The notes below the pieces were generated by a model. It did not search any database, had not been told where the DNA came from, and worked only from the letters and a program-made list of their open reading frames with translations. Positions 25,380-35,211 of a DNA stretch of 64,000 nt are shown here, one piece after another. This DNA comes from Shewanella sp. ANA-3 (lineage in GTDB: Bacteria; Pseudomonadota; Gammaproteobacteria; Enterobacterales; Shewanellaceae): assembly GCF_000203935.1 (NCBI RefSeq), contig NC_008577.1, forward strand, positions 4,774,001 to 4,838,000, given 5' to 3'. A program made the translations under genes and the position numbers. Every line of letters starts with the position of its first letter. Position 1 is the stretch's first letter.

Positions 25380-26437
25380 TGCAACTGACTTGGCTCCTAC
25401 GCATCACCATAGTCTTTACTCTGTTAGTGATTTTAATGGGGGCTTACACTCGGCTCTCGGACGCGGGACTTGGCTGCCCAGATTGGCCCGGTTGCTACGG
25501 CCATATCAAAGTGCCCACCCACGACCATGAAATCTCCCATGCCCAAACCCTGTTTCCAGACCACGATATCCATCCCGAAAAAGCCTGGCTCGAGATGATC
25601 CACAGGTATATCGCGGGCGCCTTGGGCATACTAGTGTTACTGATTTTGATCCTTTGCTTGAAAACATCCCAAGCCCCAAAAAAGCTGCCCTTAGCCATAG
25701 TGTTACTCATCATCTTTCAGGCGGCCTTGGGGATGTGGACTGTGACAATGAAATTAATGCCGATAGTTGTGATGTCCCATTTAATTGGCGGCTTTAGCTT
25801 GCTCTCGCTCCTGCTCTTGCTGTATCTGCGAACACGTCCGAGGCGAATTTTCGAAACCGCGGATATTCACAATCAGCGTGTTGCGGGCGCAGGATTTAAT
25901 GGCTCCCATGGTTCGCGGATAGGCACGAGCCTTAAATTTCTCGGCCAGAGTAAACACTTACCGAAACTGGCGTTGCTGAGTCTGGTGGTGTTGATAGGTC
26001 AAATCATGCTCGGCGCTTGGACCTCCTCCAACTATGCCGCCCTCGCCTGCACGGCTCTGCCGATTTGTGAAGGCAATTGGATGGATAATCTCGCCATTGC
26101 CGATGCGTTTTCCCCTTTTCAAGGGCAACACCCAAGCTTTGAATTTGGCGTATTGGATTACCATGCCCGCATGACCATTCATATCGCCCACCGTGTTGGC
26201 GCCATCATTACCGCCAGTCTATTGTTGTTGCTCGCCTATCGGTTATTTTTCAGCACTCAGCTCAAGGCCCTAAGCCTATTGTTGGTCGCCTTAGTGATAC
26301 TGCAAGTCAGTTTAGGGATTTCAAACGTGGTAATGCATTTACCACTAGGGATTGCCGTTTCCCACAATGGCGGCGCGGCACTGTTACTACTCACCTTAGT
26401 CGCGATTAACTATTTCCTTTGGCGCAGGGCACCTTAA
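25379..26437 (+). CDS. ctaA: Haem A synthase (CtaA/COX15)
   Basis: A 352-residue inner-membrane enzyme with eight helices that oxidises the C8 methyl of haem O to the formyl group of haem A. The family marks are present: GAYTRLSDAGLGCPDWPGCYG near the N terminus, EMIHRYIAGALG (first haem His), ALACTALPICEGNW, and IHIAHRVGAIITA plus AVSHNGGAALLL (later His ligands). Proteobacterial (type without the N-terminal Cys loop pair of Bacillus) layout. Its ATG overlaps the stop of the preceding gene. Confidence 0.95.
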   Translation: MQLTWLLRITIVFTLLVILMGAYTRLSDAGLGCPDWPGCYGHIKVPTHDHEISHAQTLFPDHDIHPEKAWLEMIHRYIAGALGILVLLILILCLKTSQAPKKLPLAIVLLIIFQAALGMWTVTMKLMPIVVMSHLIGGFSLLSLLLLLYLRTRPRRIFETADIHNQRVAGAGFNGSHGSRIGTSLKFLGQSKHLPKLALLSLVVLIGQIMLGAWTSSNYAALACTALPICEGNWMDNLAIADAFSPFQGQHPSFEFGVLDYHARMTIHIAHRVGAIITASLLLLLAYRLFFSTQLKALSLLLVALVILQVSLGISNVVMHLPLGIAVSHNGGAALLLLTLVAINYFLWRRAP

Positions 26438-26454
26438 TTATCGGGGGATGTATC

Positions 26455-27357
26455 ATGGCAAAACCACTCTCTATCAGCAGTCACCCCAGTGTGCATTTGG
26501 CTTGGCGTGCCTATTTCGAGATGACCAAACCTAAGGTAGTGGCCTTAATGCTGCTCACCGTCTTAGTCGGTATGTGTTTAGCCATGCCCACCATACTGCC
26601 AGTTAAACCCTTAGTAGCAGGCCTACTCGGCATCGCCATGATGGCAGGTTCGGCCGCCGCCTTAAACCATCTGATTGATAGGCGAATCGACGGCATGATG
26701 GCACGCACCTATAACCGACCACTGCCCAAAGGCCGAGTCTCGGCGACGAGGGCGTTGTTGTTCGCGGCACTCTTAGGCTGCCTAGGTTTTGTGATCCTCT
26801 ATGTTTTTACTAATCCGCTCACCGCTTGGCTGACCTTTGCCAGCTTGATTGGTTACGCCTTGATTTATACCGCCTATTTAAAACGGGCCACGCCACAAAA
26901 CATTGTCATTGGCGGTTTAGCGGGTGCGATGCCGCCGCTCTTGGGTTGGACGGCGGTGACAAATCAATTCCATGGTCATGCGCTATTGCTCGTCATCATC
27001 ATATTCCTGTGGACGCCGCCGCATTTTTGGGCTCTGGCGATTCACAGACGCGCAGAATATGCCAAAGTGGATATTCCCATGCTGCCCGTGACCCATGGGG
27101 TAGAATTTACTAAGACCTGTATCTTGCTCTATACGATTTTGCTGGCGATGGCTTGTCTATTGCCCGTACTAGTCGGGATGAGTGGACCGCTCTACTTTGT
27201 GTGCTCAAGCTTGCTCAGCACAGGATTTATTTATAAAGCGTGGCAGTTAAAGTATCAGGACAGCGAAGGGCTGGCGATGCAGGTGTTTCGTTTTTCGATT
27301 TATCATTTAATGTTGTTATTCATGGCATTACTGCTCGACCACTATCTTTGGGCTTAA
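26455..27357 (+). CDS. cyoE: Protohaem IX farnesyltransferase (haem O synthase)
   Basis: A 300-residue UbiA-superfamily membrane prenyltransferase that adds a farnesyl group to haem B to make haem O, the substrate of CtaA. The two Asp-rich motifs are NHLIDRRIDGMMARTYNRPL and the region HRRAEYAKVDIPMLPV. The ATG at 26455 with GGGGGATG upstream is chosen; the extension to 26419 would overlap ctaA. It is also called ctaB. Position directly after ctaA is standard. Confidence 0.95.
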   Translation: MAKPLSISSHPSVHLAWRAYFEMTKPKVVALMLLTVLVGMCLAMPTILPVKPLVAGLLGIAMMAGSAAALNHLIDRRIDGMMARTYNRPLPKGRVSATRALLFAALLGCLGFVILYVFTNPLTAWLTFASLIGYALIYTAYLKRATPQNIVIGGLAGAMPPLLGWTAVTNQFHGHALLLVIIIFLWTPPHFWALAIHRRAEYAKVDIPMLPVTHGVEFTKTCILLYTILLAMACLLPVLVGMSGPLYFVCSSLLSTGFIYKAWQLKYQDSEGLAMQVFRFSIYHLMLLFMALLLDHYLWA

Positions 27358-27399
27358 TGTGCAACGAGCGATGGGGCGAGCATGGTCAAAGGACAAAAT

Positions 27400-28041
27400 A
27401 TGCAAACAAGAATCTCCAACAAGATTTTAGTGATAGCGATTCTATTAATAGGGTTGGGCGGACTATTTGCAGTGAAGTTCAATCCACCTAAGCCCGTTGA
27501 GTTAGAGAGTGGTTTTTTGTTTCCCGAGGCGTTCGAGCTAGCGCCCTTTGAGCTTGTCGATCAACAGCAGAAACCCTTTACCAATGCGAATTTGAATGAC
27601 CAATGGAGCCTATTCTTTATCGGCTTTACCTATTGCCCCGATGTCTGCCCGACCACCTTAAACAAGCTCGCCGCCGCCTATCCTGAGCTGAAAAAAATTG
27701 CGCCCATTCAAATCGTGTTTTTATCCGTGGATCCGAAGCGGGACACCCCAGAGAAACTCCTCACCTATGTGAATTTCTTTAATCCTGAGTTTAAGGCAGT
27801 GACGGGTGAGCAAACCCAAATCTTCCCCCTCACCCGCAGCCTAGGCCTCACCTATGCCATGGTCGGCGAAGGGGATAATTATCAAGTCGATCATAGTGCT
27901 GGCTATGTACTGGTTTCTCCCCAAGGCACGCGGGTCGCGGTGTTTAAACCCACCGCAGCCTTAGGTAAAGCCCCTCAAGTACTCAACGACGCCTTGATCG
28001 GCGACTTCGATAAAATCGTTAAAAGCTACAAACCTAAATAG
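27400..28041 (+). CDS. SCO1/SenC-family copper chaperone
   Basis: A 213-residue membrane-anchored thioredoxin-fold protein that supplies copper to the CuA centre of subunit II. It has one N-terminal helix (ILVIAILLIGLGGLFAV), the copper-binding CPDVC motif in FTYCPDVCPTT, and the distal His ligand in VDHSAGYVLV. Start 27400 (AAAGGAC upstream) is preferred, but ATG 27382 is possible. It closes the oxidase/assembly cluster and is convergent with the next gene, only 11 bases away. Confidence 0.93.
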   Translation: MQTRISNKILVIAILLIGLGGLFAVKFNPPKPVELESGFLFPEAFELAPFELVDQQQKPFTNANLNDQWSLFFIGFTYCPDVCPTTLNKLAAAYPELKKIAPIQIVFLSVDPKRDTPEKLLTYVNFFNPEFKAVTGEQTQIFPLTRSLGLTYAMVGEGDNYQVDHSAGYVLVSPQGTRVAVFKPTAALGKAPQVLNDALIGDFDKIVKSYKPK

Positions 28042-28052
28042 CCGCCGACGTG

Positions 28053-29099
28053 TTACTCTTTAACCCAAGTGCCGTCGTCTTTGGGTCTCACCCATGCCTG
28101 CGAAAACCAGTAATAGCCGTTGCGCGTCTTGCTTGGCGCCGTGCAATTGTAGCGTGAGCGACCAGCGGGTAAGGCTAAATCGGCTTGAATGCTAAATTCA
28201 TTATCACTGTTCCAAGTTGGTGTTTTAGCGCCTTGCCCTTGGATATAACACATGACTTGCTTGGCCGAAATATCGCTCATATCCAGCTTAACCTTAAGTT
28301 CGGGGCGCCAATGCCCGCCCTTAAGCTCAGGATCGCTAGGCGTTTGCTCAAGCACTGGCATATTGAGGCTGTATAACTTGGCTTTTAGGCTTTTTAGATC
28401 TGCATATTGCCCCGCCACCGGGAAACGCGGCAGCGCCGTGAGTGGTGAATAGGGACCAGCCGCACCTGACTGCTGACCAAAGGCAACGAAGCCATTGTCG
28501 GTTAACATATCCTGAATCGCCTGATTGTATTCGCCATAGGGATAGGCCAGCATTTTAAAGTTCTGTCCAGTCGCCTCACGAATCGCGTTTTCGGTGTCTA
28601 GAATATTGGCTTTAATTCGCGCTAGCCATTGGCTTTGGGATTCATTGTCGAGTTTGCGGATCAGATGCTCATGGGCCCAGCTGTGGTTAGCGATGTCGGC
28701 CCCTTCCTTGGAGAGCTTAATCAGATCTTCCCAAGCCATCATCTCGGTAAACTTTTGTTTAATCGGCTCAATTGCCACAAATAGGGTGTAGGGAAAACCA
28801 AATTCCTTTAGGATAGGGTGCGCTGTGGTCGCGATGCTGCGATAACCATCATCGAAGGTGATCGCCACCGTTTTGGCGGGTAAATCTTGCTTGTTTTTGA
28901 TCGCCTCAACCACCTGCGACAAGGGGATTACCTTAAAACCATCGTCCGCCAGAAACTGCATTTGCTCACGAAATTGTGCAGGCGTGACGCTAGTCGCCGC
29001 CGGCGTGGTTTCTGACACATGGTGATACTGTAAAATGACCACAGCATGGGCCGAGAAAGTCATCAGCCCTAAGAGTGCTAATAACGCACGTTTAACCAT
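28053..29099 (-). CDS. Exported polysaccharide deacetylase (NodB-like)
   Basis: A 348-residue protein with a signal peptide (ALLALLGLMTFSAHA), a NodB-homology domain and a beta-rich C-terminal domain of about 100 residues. The domain shows the YHHVSE opening, the catalytic TFDDGYRSI block and the zinc-binding HSWAHEH motif. The family removes N- or O-acetyl groups from polysaccharides in the envelope; the substrate here is unknown. The ATG at 29099 is chosen because the longer reading to 29258 adds no signal peptide and runs into the divergent MATE gene. Confidence 0.88.
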   Translation of the reverse strand: MVKRALLALLGLMTFSAHAVVILQYHHVSETTPAATSVTPAQFREQMQFLADDGFKVIPLSQVVEAIKNKQDLPAKTVAITFDDGYRSIATTAHPILKEFGFPYTLFVAIEPIKQKFTEMMAWEDLIKLSKEGADIANHSWAHEHLIRKLDNESQSQWLARIKANILDTENAIREATGQNFKMLAYPYGEYNQAIQDMLTDNGFVAFGQQSGAAGPYSPLTALPRFPVAGQYADLKSLKAKLYSLNMPVLEQTPSDPELKGGHWRPELKVKLDMSDISAKQVMCYIQGQGAKTPTWNSDNEFSIQADLALPAGRSRYNCTAPSKTRNGYYWFSQAWVRPKDDGTWVKE

Positions 29100-29121
29100 A
29101 ATGTGAATACCTCTGAAATCA

Positions 29122-30489
29122 ATGACTACCGCAAAATCCACCGCACTCGCGCTCCTGTTGAATGGCACCAAGAATCGCCAGCTGCTCGCGCTTGCCCTGC
29201 CGATGATCCTCTCCAATATCACGGTTCCGCTGTTGGGATTAGTCGATACGGCTGTCATCGGGCATTTAAGTGACGCCTATTATTTAGGGGGCGTTGCACT
29301 CGGGTCAACGATTATCACATTAATCATTTGGTTATTAGGCTTTTTACGGATGGCGACCACGGGATTGGTCGCACAGGCCTATGGCGCAAATGATCTTAAC
29401 GCCCAATTAAAATTGCTAGTCCAAGGCGCCATGTTGGCGACAGGGCTGGGTATCGCGGTGATCCTATTGCAGATCCCGATACTGAATTTATCGCTTAGCC
29501 TCTCCGAGGCGAGTGTCGAAGTGGAGCGTTATTGCCGAGAATATTTTCAAGTCCGCGTTTGGTCGACGCCATTCGCCCTGCTCAACTTAGTGATGCTCGG
29601 CTGGCTCCTTGGCAGACAACAACCTAAGGCGGCCATGTGGCAGCTTATCTTCGCCAACGTAGCCAATATTATCCTCGATGTACTGTTTGTAATCGGATTT
29701 GGCTGGGACGTTAAAGGAGCGGCACTCGCCTCAGTATGTGCGGATATCACCGCCTTTAGCGTTGCGCTCTACATGGTATTACAACAACTTAAACTGTCGT
29801 CTCAGTTTACATTTGGCCACTTGCGTATCCATCTAACGTTTGTCGGTTACGGCCAGCTGCTTAGGCTCAATACAGATATTTTTATCCGCAGCCTGTGCCT
29901 GCAAGCCGCCTTCGCCTTTATGACCTTTCACGGTGCGGGCCTTGGGGATAATACGGTCGCAGCCAATGCGGTGTTATTGAATTTACTGTTATTAATCGCC
30001 TACGCCCTCGATGGCATTGCCTATTATGCCGAGGCGGAAGTGGGCAAAGCCTACGGACAAAAACGCACACAACCACTGCGCGAAGCAGTACTCCTGGCTT
30101 GGTGTTGGTCCGCCATCTCTGCATTGGGTTTCAGTCTGATATTTTATCTTTTCGGCGACCGTATCATCGGGCTGCTAACCAATATTGATGAGGTGAGAAC
30201 CACAGCGCAAATTTATCTGCCTTGGCTGATATTACTGCCGCTTTGGTCTTTTAGTTCCTATCTGTTTGATGGGGTTTATATTGGCGCCGCTAAGGGTAAA
30301 GTGATGCGTAACAGTATGATTATCGCTACATTTGGCGCCTTCTTCCCGGCATGGTATTTGCTGCAGTCGCTGTTACCTTCCGAGCAGGCTAACCATGCAC
30401 TATGGGCGGCCATGACGGCCTTTATGCTAACGCGCAGCCTCACCCTAGCGACACATTACCGCTTTAGCAAGGCATTTATTCTTAATTAG
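29122..30489 (+). CDS. MATE-family efflux transporter, DinF-like
   Basis: A 455-residue inner-membrane protein with about 12 helices. The opening LALPMILSNITVPLLGLVDT and the following VIGHLSDAYYLGGVALG are typical of the DinF branch of the MATE superfamily, cation-coupled exporters of organic compounds. The second half repeats the fold (LLRLNTDIFIRSLCLQ; NAVLLNLLLLIAYALDGIAY). DinF in E. coli lies next to lexA; here it is 12 kb away and no LexA box was seen upstream, so SOS control is not supported. The ribosome binding site is poor. Confidence 0.9.
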   Translation: MTTAKSTALALLLNGTKNRQLLALALPMILSNITVPLLGLVDTAVIGHLSDAYYLGGVALGSTIITLIIWLLGFLRMATTGLVAQAYGANDLNAQLKLLVQGAMLATGLGIAVILLQIPILNLSLSLSEASVEVERYCREYFQVRVWSTPFALLNLVMLGWLLGRQQPKAAMWQLIFANVANIILDVLFVIGFGWDVKGAALASVCADITAFSVALYMVLQQLKLSSQFTFGHLRIHLTFVGYGQLLRLNTDIFIRSLCLQAAFAFMTFHGAGLGDNTVAANAVLLNLLLLIAYALDGIAYYAEAEVGKAYGQKRTQPLREAVLLAWCWSAISALGFSLIFYLFGDRIIGLLTNIDEVRTTAQIYLPWLILLPLWSFSSYLFDGVYIGAAKGKVMRNSMIIATFGAFFPAWYLLQSLLPSEQANHALWAAMTAFMLTRSLTLATHYRFSKAFILN

Positions 30490-30566
30490 TTCTGTAAAGA
30501 CAGTGGCTTACTTAAGGTTATCCCATTAAGATACGCGTCATTATTGTAATAAAATTGTGATGCGCT

Positions 30567-32504
30567 ATGAAAAGGATTTTACCTTTGTTACTCCTGTGGC
30601 TAAGCCTGCCACTGCTTGCCCAAACCGTACCACAGCTTCCGGTCGAGGCCTTTGCCAGTATTCCCGATGTCAGCTCTGTCCAACTGTCGCCCGATGGAAA
30701 AAAAATTGCCTCTATCGTTCGGGTAGACCAGCCCAAACTTAAGGGCACAGTGGTCAGTATTCTCGATTTAGAAACGGGCAACAAAGACTACGCGATTCAT
30801 ACCGATAACCAGAAGTTTGTCCTGCTGTCATTACAGTGGGCAAATGACAACACTTTGCTGATCAGCGCTAAGTTTCCGGCAAATCGCTATGGCACACCGA
30901 CGACCTAAACTCGCTTGGTGAAGTACGATTTAACCACGCGAAAAACCACGAGCGTGCTCGCCCGTAGCGTCATCGACCGACTCAGTTGGATCCCCCAACA
31001 TCAGGGACAGATTATCGATATGATGCCGGATGACCCTGATAATATCTTGCTCTCCCTCGATGGTATGGGCGAAGAAGTGGGTGAAGACAGCGTAATGAGA
31101 GTCAATCTCTCTCAGGGTAAATCTGCGTTTATTCAAAACTCTAAACGTAAAATCATCGGCTGGATTACCGACAGGCAGCACAAGGTGCGTATCTCCATCT
31201 ATAACGATGACACTGAATATAGGATCTACGAACAGCCGGAACAAAAAACGGAGCCACGCCTGCTCTGGACCTTTAAAGCCTTCTCCGATGAGAGTGTCTG
31301 GCCACTGGGCTTCGATGCGGATCCCAACATCTTGTTCGTACGCGCCTATCACCAAGGCTTTGAAGCTATCTTCAAGGTGAATTTAACCGATCCTAAGCTC
31401 ACTAAGGAGCTAGTGTACGCCAACGAAGATACCGATGTTGAAGGCAATCTCATCTATTCGGAACTTAAGAAAAAAGTCATTGGGATCAGTGAAGGTGACG
31501 GCGAGGAATATACCTTCTGGGATCCTGAATATGCGGGTCTGCAAAATGGACTGAAAGCGGTATTGCCCAATGCCCATAACTACATTACCCAATTTAGCGC
31601 GGATGAACGCCGCTATATCGTCTACTCCACCAGTTCGACGCAACCTGGTACCTATTACTTCGGCGATAGGGATGAAAAGGCACTGTTTCCGATTGCCGAC
31701 AGATATAGTCAGCTAAGTAGCGAGCAACTCGCCGACACTCACTATCTGAGCTACGAAGCGCGGGATAAACTCAAAATCGATGCTTACCTGACAGTGCCAA
31801 AGGGTTTGGAGGCCAAGCAACTACCCACCATTATCTTCCCCCACGGCGGCCCCATAAGTTACGACAGTAACGACTTCGATTATTGGGCGCAGTTTTTCGC
31901 CAACCGTGGCTACGCGGTATTTCGAATGAACTTTAGGGGCTCGGCGGGCTACGGCTATGAGTTTATGAAGGCCGGCCTCAAAAGCTGGGGGCTCGAAATG
32001 CAAAACGATGTGGAAGATGGAACACGTTACCTAATCAATCAAGGGATTAGCGATCCACAGCGTATCTGTATCGTCGGCGCGAGTTATGGTGGTTATGCCG
32101 CCTTAATGGGCGCGGCGATGACACCTGATCTGTACCGCTGCGCGGTCAGTGTGGCTGGCGTAACAGATGTGGCTTACCTAGTGAAATCCAGTCGCCGTTT
32201 TACCAATTATGAAGTCGTTAAAGAACAAATTGGCGATGATTTTAGCGCCCTCTATGAACGCTCACCCGTTAGTAAAGCCGATAAGATCACCATCCCGGTA
32301 TTACTACTGCATGGCGATAAGGACCGAGTGGTTAAGGTGCAACATAGTCGCGAAATGTTTGACGAACTGAAATCACGTAAGAAAAACGTCGAATATATTG
32401 AGCTCGAAAATGGTGACCATTATTTAAGCAATAATGACCATAGGTTAACCACCTTTAAGGCGCTCGATAAGTTTTTAGCCGACAACCTGAAAACCCAACT
32501 GTGA
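30567..32504 (+). pseudogene. Exported prolyl-oligopeptidase-family (S9) peptidase, interrupted by an in-frame stop
   Basis: Two collinear reading frames (30567-30908 and from 30909 on) are in the same phase and separated only by a TAA at 30906-30908. Read through, they give a 645-residue S9 peptidase with signal peptide (LLLLWLSLPLLAQ), a beta-propeller and an alpha/beta hydrolase domain with complete catalytic motifs: GASYGGYAALMG (Ser), HGDKDRVVKV (Asp) and NGDHYLSN (His). The stop falls after RYGTPTT and before TRLVKYDL, at a position where a GAA or CAA codon would need one change. The downstream part alone lacks the signal peptide and part of the propeller. It is probably a recent nonsense mutation or a sequence error, since the rest is intact. 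Confidence 0.85.
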
Positions 32505-32517
32505 CAACAAAGTACCA

Positions 32518-32551
32518 TAAAAAAACGCGACTCATTGGTCGCGTTTTTTAT
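32518..32551. terminator. Bidirectional intrinsic terminator
   Basis: AAAAAACGCGAC-TCATTG-GTCGCGTTTTTT lies between the convergent S9 peptidase gene and nfuA, with A and T tracts on either side. Confidence 0.9.
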
Positions 32552-32567
32552 TAAGTTCAACACCAGC

Positions 32568-33146
32568 TTAAGCGTAAGAATGCGCGCCGTGTTGGTGATC
32601 GGTCACATCGCTCACACCAGAGAGTTCACCTGGGAACATATCTAATAGTTGCTTCTCGATACCATCTTTTAAAGTGATATCGACCTGTGAACAACCGTTA
32701 CAACCGCCACCAAACTGCAGTACTGCTACGCCTTCTTGGGTGATTTCAACCAACATGATGTTACCACCATGGCTTGCCAGTTGTGGGTTGATTTCAGATT
32801 GGATCACATATTCAACACGCTCGGCTAAAGGCGCATCGGAAGCCACTTTACGCATTTTAGCGTTAGGGGCTTTAAGGGTTAATTGCGAACCTAATTGGTC
32901 GGTCACGAAGTCGATTGAGGCTTCTTCTAAGAAAGGCGCACTCTTCTCGTCAACCATAGCGCTAAAGCCATTGAATTCTAATTCAATATCATCGCTTTCA
33001 ACAGCGTCAGGCGGGCAGTAAGACACGCCACACTCGGCTTGTGCGGTACCAGGACTGATCACAAATACGCGAATATGAGTGCCTTCAGGTTGATCGGCTA
33101 ACAACTTTACAAAATGGGCCTGAGCCGCATCGGAAATAGTAATCAT
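32568..33146 (-). CDS. nfuA: Fe-S biogenesis protein NfuA
   Basis: A 192-residue cytoplasmic Fe-S carrier that receives a [4Fe-4S] cluster and passes it to client enzymes, useful under oxidative stress and iron shortage. The N-terminal half is a degenerate A-type (IscA-like) domain lacking the usual Cys set; the C-terminal Nfu domain has the cluster-binding Cys149 and Cys152 in FGGGCNGCSQVD. Numbering and length equal those of E. coli NfuA. The ATG at 33146 with GGAGC upstream is chosen over the open extension to 33260. Confidence 0.96.
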   Translation of the reverse strand: MITISDAAQAHFVKLLADQPEGTHIRVFVISPGTAQAECGVSYCPPDAVESDDIELEFNGFSAMVDEKSAPFLEEASIDFVTDQLGSQLTLKAPNAKMRKVASDAPLAERVEYVIQSEINPQLASHGGNIMLVEITQEGVAVLQFGGGCNGCSQVDITLKDGIEKQLLDMFPGELSGVSDVTDHQHGAHSYA

Positions 33147-33328
33147 GGAAACCAGCTCCGTCAGGGGATACCTGAGTGTTTTAGTAAGAATTAGGCGTAT
33201 GATACTCCTACTCACACGCGCTTTGTAGTCCCTAGGGTAGCAAGTTCTGGAATTTTGCAAAATCCATCACGCTTTCATGATCAGGTAAAGGGCTCAAATA
33301 AATGAGTAAAATACCCTTCTTTAAAAGC

Positions 33329-33355
33329 AAAAAAGCGACCGAAAGGCCGCTTTTA
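33329..33355 (-). terminator. Intrinsic terminator after urdA
   Basis: On the minus strand AAAGCGGCC-TTTC-GGTCGCTTTTTT forms a short stem (one mismatch/wobble) with a T run, about 20 bases after the urdA stop. Confidence 0.85.
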
Positions 33356-33373
33356 CTTGGGACAAACAATACT

Positions 33374-35122
33374 CTACTTAGCGGCTTCTTGGCCTGCAAT
33401 TCGACCAAACACAATAATATCTGTGTACGCATTTCCACCCAGTCGGTTTGTACCGTGGGTTAAGCCTGTCACTTCACCTGCGGCAAATAAGCCAGGAATA
33501 ATATTTCCTTTTTCATCTAGCACTCGAGTCTGAGTATCAACCACTAAGCCACCCATAGTGTGATGTACTGAAGGGGTCGCTTTTAAAATCCAATATGGTC
33601 CTTTGCTTAAATCGACTAAACCAGAGCGATGATTAAAGGCTTCATCCTTGCCAGTTGCGGCATAGTGATTAACGTCTTTAATCGTTGCTAATAGCTTCTC
33701 TTCAGGAATATTAAAGACTTTGGCCGCTTCTTCTAGGGTGTCAACCTTGTGCATTAGCCCATCTTTGGTAAATTCTTTAAGTTCGCCTTGGTGCATTTCA
33801 ACCGTATGGGCAACGTCCTCAATAGCCTGATTCCACAACACATAGGTATAACGACCAGGTTGGCCCAGAATAGCTTGTGAAATCACGTCACGACGCTCTA
33901 ATTCTTCCACAAAACGCTCACCCTTCTGGTTAATTAGCACAGCTCCGAAAAAACGCGCATCAGCAATTAAAGCAATCGCACCTGAGGTTGGGCTACAGAT
34001 AGGATATGACTGGATATAGCCCATATTTTTAGCCGCGGCGTGAATCTGCTCCGCCATAACAATCCCATCACCAGTACCACCTGAATGTCCCGTACTGCCG
34101 TAACGCTCATCTAACTCAGGGTTGTATTTCTTACGCATTTCCATATTTGATGAGAAGCCACCAGTGGCAACAATCACACCGCGTTTAGCATGATAAGTGA
34201 TGGTTTTACCATTGTGAGTCGCCTCGACGCCAACAACCCGCCCCGTTTGATCTTGAAGTAATCGCTCCGCTTTGGTGTTGGTGTGAATAGGCAAACCGAC
34301 TTCTTCAGCCTTGATAGAAAACTTGCTGATCACTTCAGCGCCGGTGTGGCCTTTAGGGATTAAAGCCCGCTTAACGCTATGCCCACCAAACTGGAATAAT
34401 TGATCGGGATAAAACTCAACTTTTACATAATCCCTTAACCACTCTGCGGCCTCGACAGCATTGTCCGCCATGGTCTTAACCATTTCAGGGTCACCCTTAA
34501 AATCCCCACCTTTTAAGGTATCGCTGATAAATAGCTCTTTGCTATCAGTTATACCCATGTTTTTTTGTACCCAGCTCCCGGCCACATTCATCTCAGCGCC
34601 TGAAATCAATGAGTTACCACCAACGATCGGCATTTTTTCAATAATAACAGCCGTTCGACCAGCCGCCATAGCCTCTAAACCTGCACTAAAGCCAGCCCCA
34701 CCCGAACCAATCACAACTACGTCGTAGGTATATTCAGTCGGTGTTACAGCTTCCGTTTTTTTCGCGGCAGCAACGGCAGCCAATGTGACGCCAGCGGCTT
34801 CAATACTTTTACTGACGGCTTCTTTAAGTGCATTTGAAGTCACTGTCGCCCCAGTAATACCGTCAACATCAACAGAGTTGTTATCAATAATCGCTTGCTT
34901 CACATCACGAAATACTGCTCCCGCAAGAACTTTATTTTCCTTTTGCTTGAGTACATCAATCGCAACGATATGCCCGTCTTCAAATGTCGTTTCAACCTGC
35001 ACCTCGCCATGTTTACCCTGAGCCGTACCTTGGCTTTTGACTATTTGATGTGTCACTTGACAGCCCGCAGCCACAATGAGTGCAGTAATAGCAAGACCTA
35101 TGATGGATTGTTTATAATGCAT
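33374..35122 (-). CDS. urdA: Periplasmic urocanate reductase UrdA
   Basis: A 582-residue flavoprotein that reduces urocanate (deaminated histidine) to imidazole propionate, so that urocanate serves as respiratory electron acceptor. It has an N-terminal export signal with a lipobox-like end (IVAAGC, Cys21), an FMN-binding domain with the flavinylation motif DGITGAT (Thr93 expected to carry FMN), and a fumarate-reductase-like FAD domain (VIGSGGAGFSAGLEA). Tyr373, Asp388 and Arg411, the residues known to set urocanate specificity and protonation in S. oneidensis UrdA, are at exactly these positions. It lacks the cytochrome domain of Shewanella fumarate reductase Fcc3. AGAGGG precedes the ATG. 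The porin gene lies 89 bases upstream, probably in the same transcript. Confidence 0.96.
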   Translation of the reverse strand: MHYKQSIIGLAITALIVAAGCQVTHQIVKSQGTAQGKHGEVQVETTFEDGHIVAIDVLKQKENKVLAGAVFRDVKQAIIDNNSVDVDGITGATVTSNALKEAVSKSIEAAGVTLAAVAAAKKTEAVTPTEYTYDVVVIGSGGAGFSAGLEAMAAGRTAVIIEKMPIVGGNSLISGAEMNVAGSWVQKNMGITDSKELFISDTLKGGDFKGDPEMVKTMADNAVEAAEWLRDYVKVEFYPDQLFQFGGHSVKRALIPKGHTGAEVISKFSIKAEEVGLPIHTNTKAERLLQDQTGRVVGVEATHNGKTITYHAKRGVIVATGGFSSNMEMRKKYNPELDERYGSTGHSGGTGDGIVMAEQIHAAAKNMGYIQSYPICSPTSGAIALIADARFFGAVLINQKGERFVEELERRDVISQAILGQPGRYTYVLWNQAIEDVAHTVEMHQGELKEFTKDGLMHKVDTLEEAAKVFNIPEEKLLATIKDVNHYAATGKDEAFNHRSGLVDLSKGPYWILKATPSVHHTMGGLVVDTQTRVLDEKGNIIPGLFAAGEVTGLTHGTNRLGGNAYTDIIVFGRIAGQEAAK

Positions 35123-35211
35123 TACAGTCCCTCTGTATTAAAAATTTTAAAAATTAATATGAATTAGAAGTAAAAGGCTTATTTAAAATATTTAGCAAGT
35201 TATACAATCAT

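Noticed and set aside
29122..30489. SOS control of the DinF-like gene
   Set aside because: No CTGT-N8-ACAG box was seen upstream and it is not adjacent to lexA.
33147..33260. Longer NfuA from 33260
   Set aside because: The extra 38 residues match nothing; the ATG at 33146 gives the E. coli length and Cys numbering.
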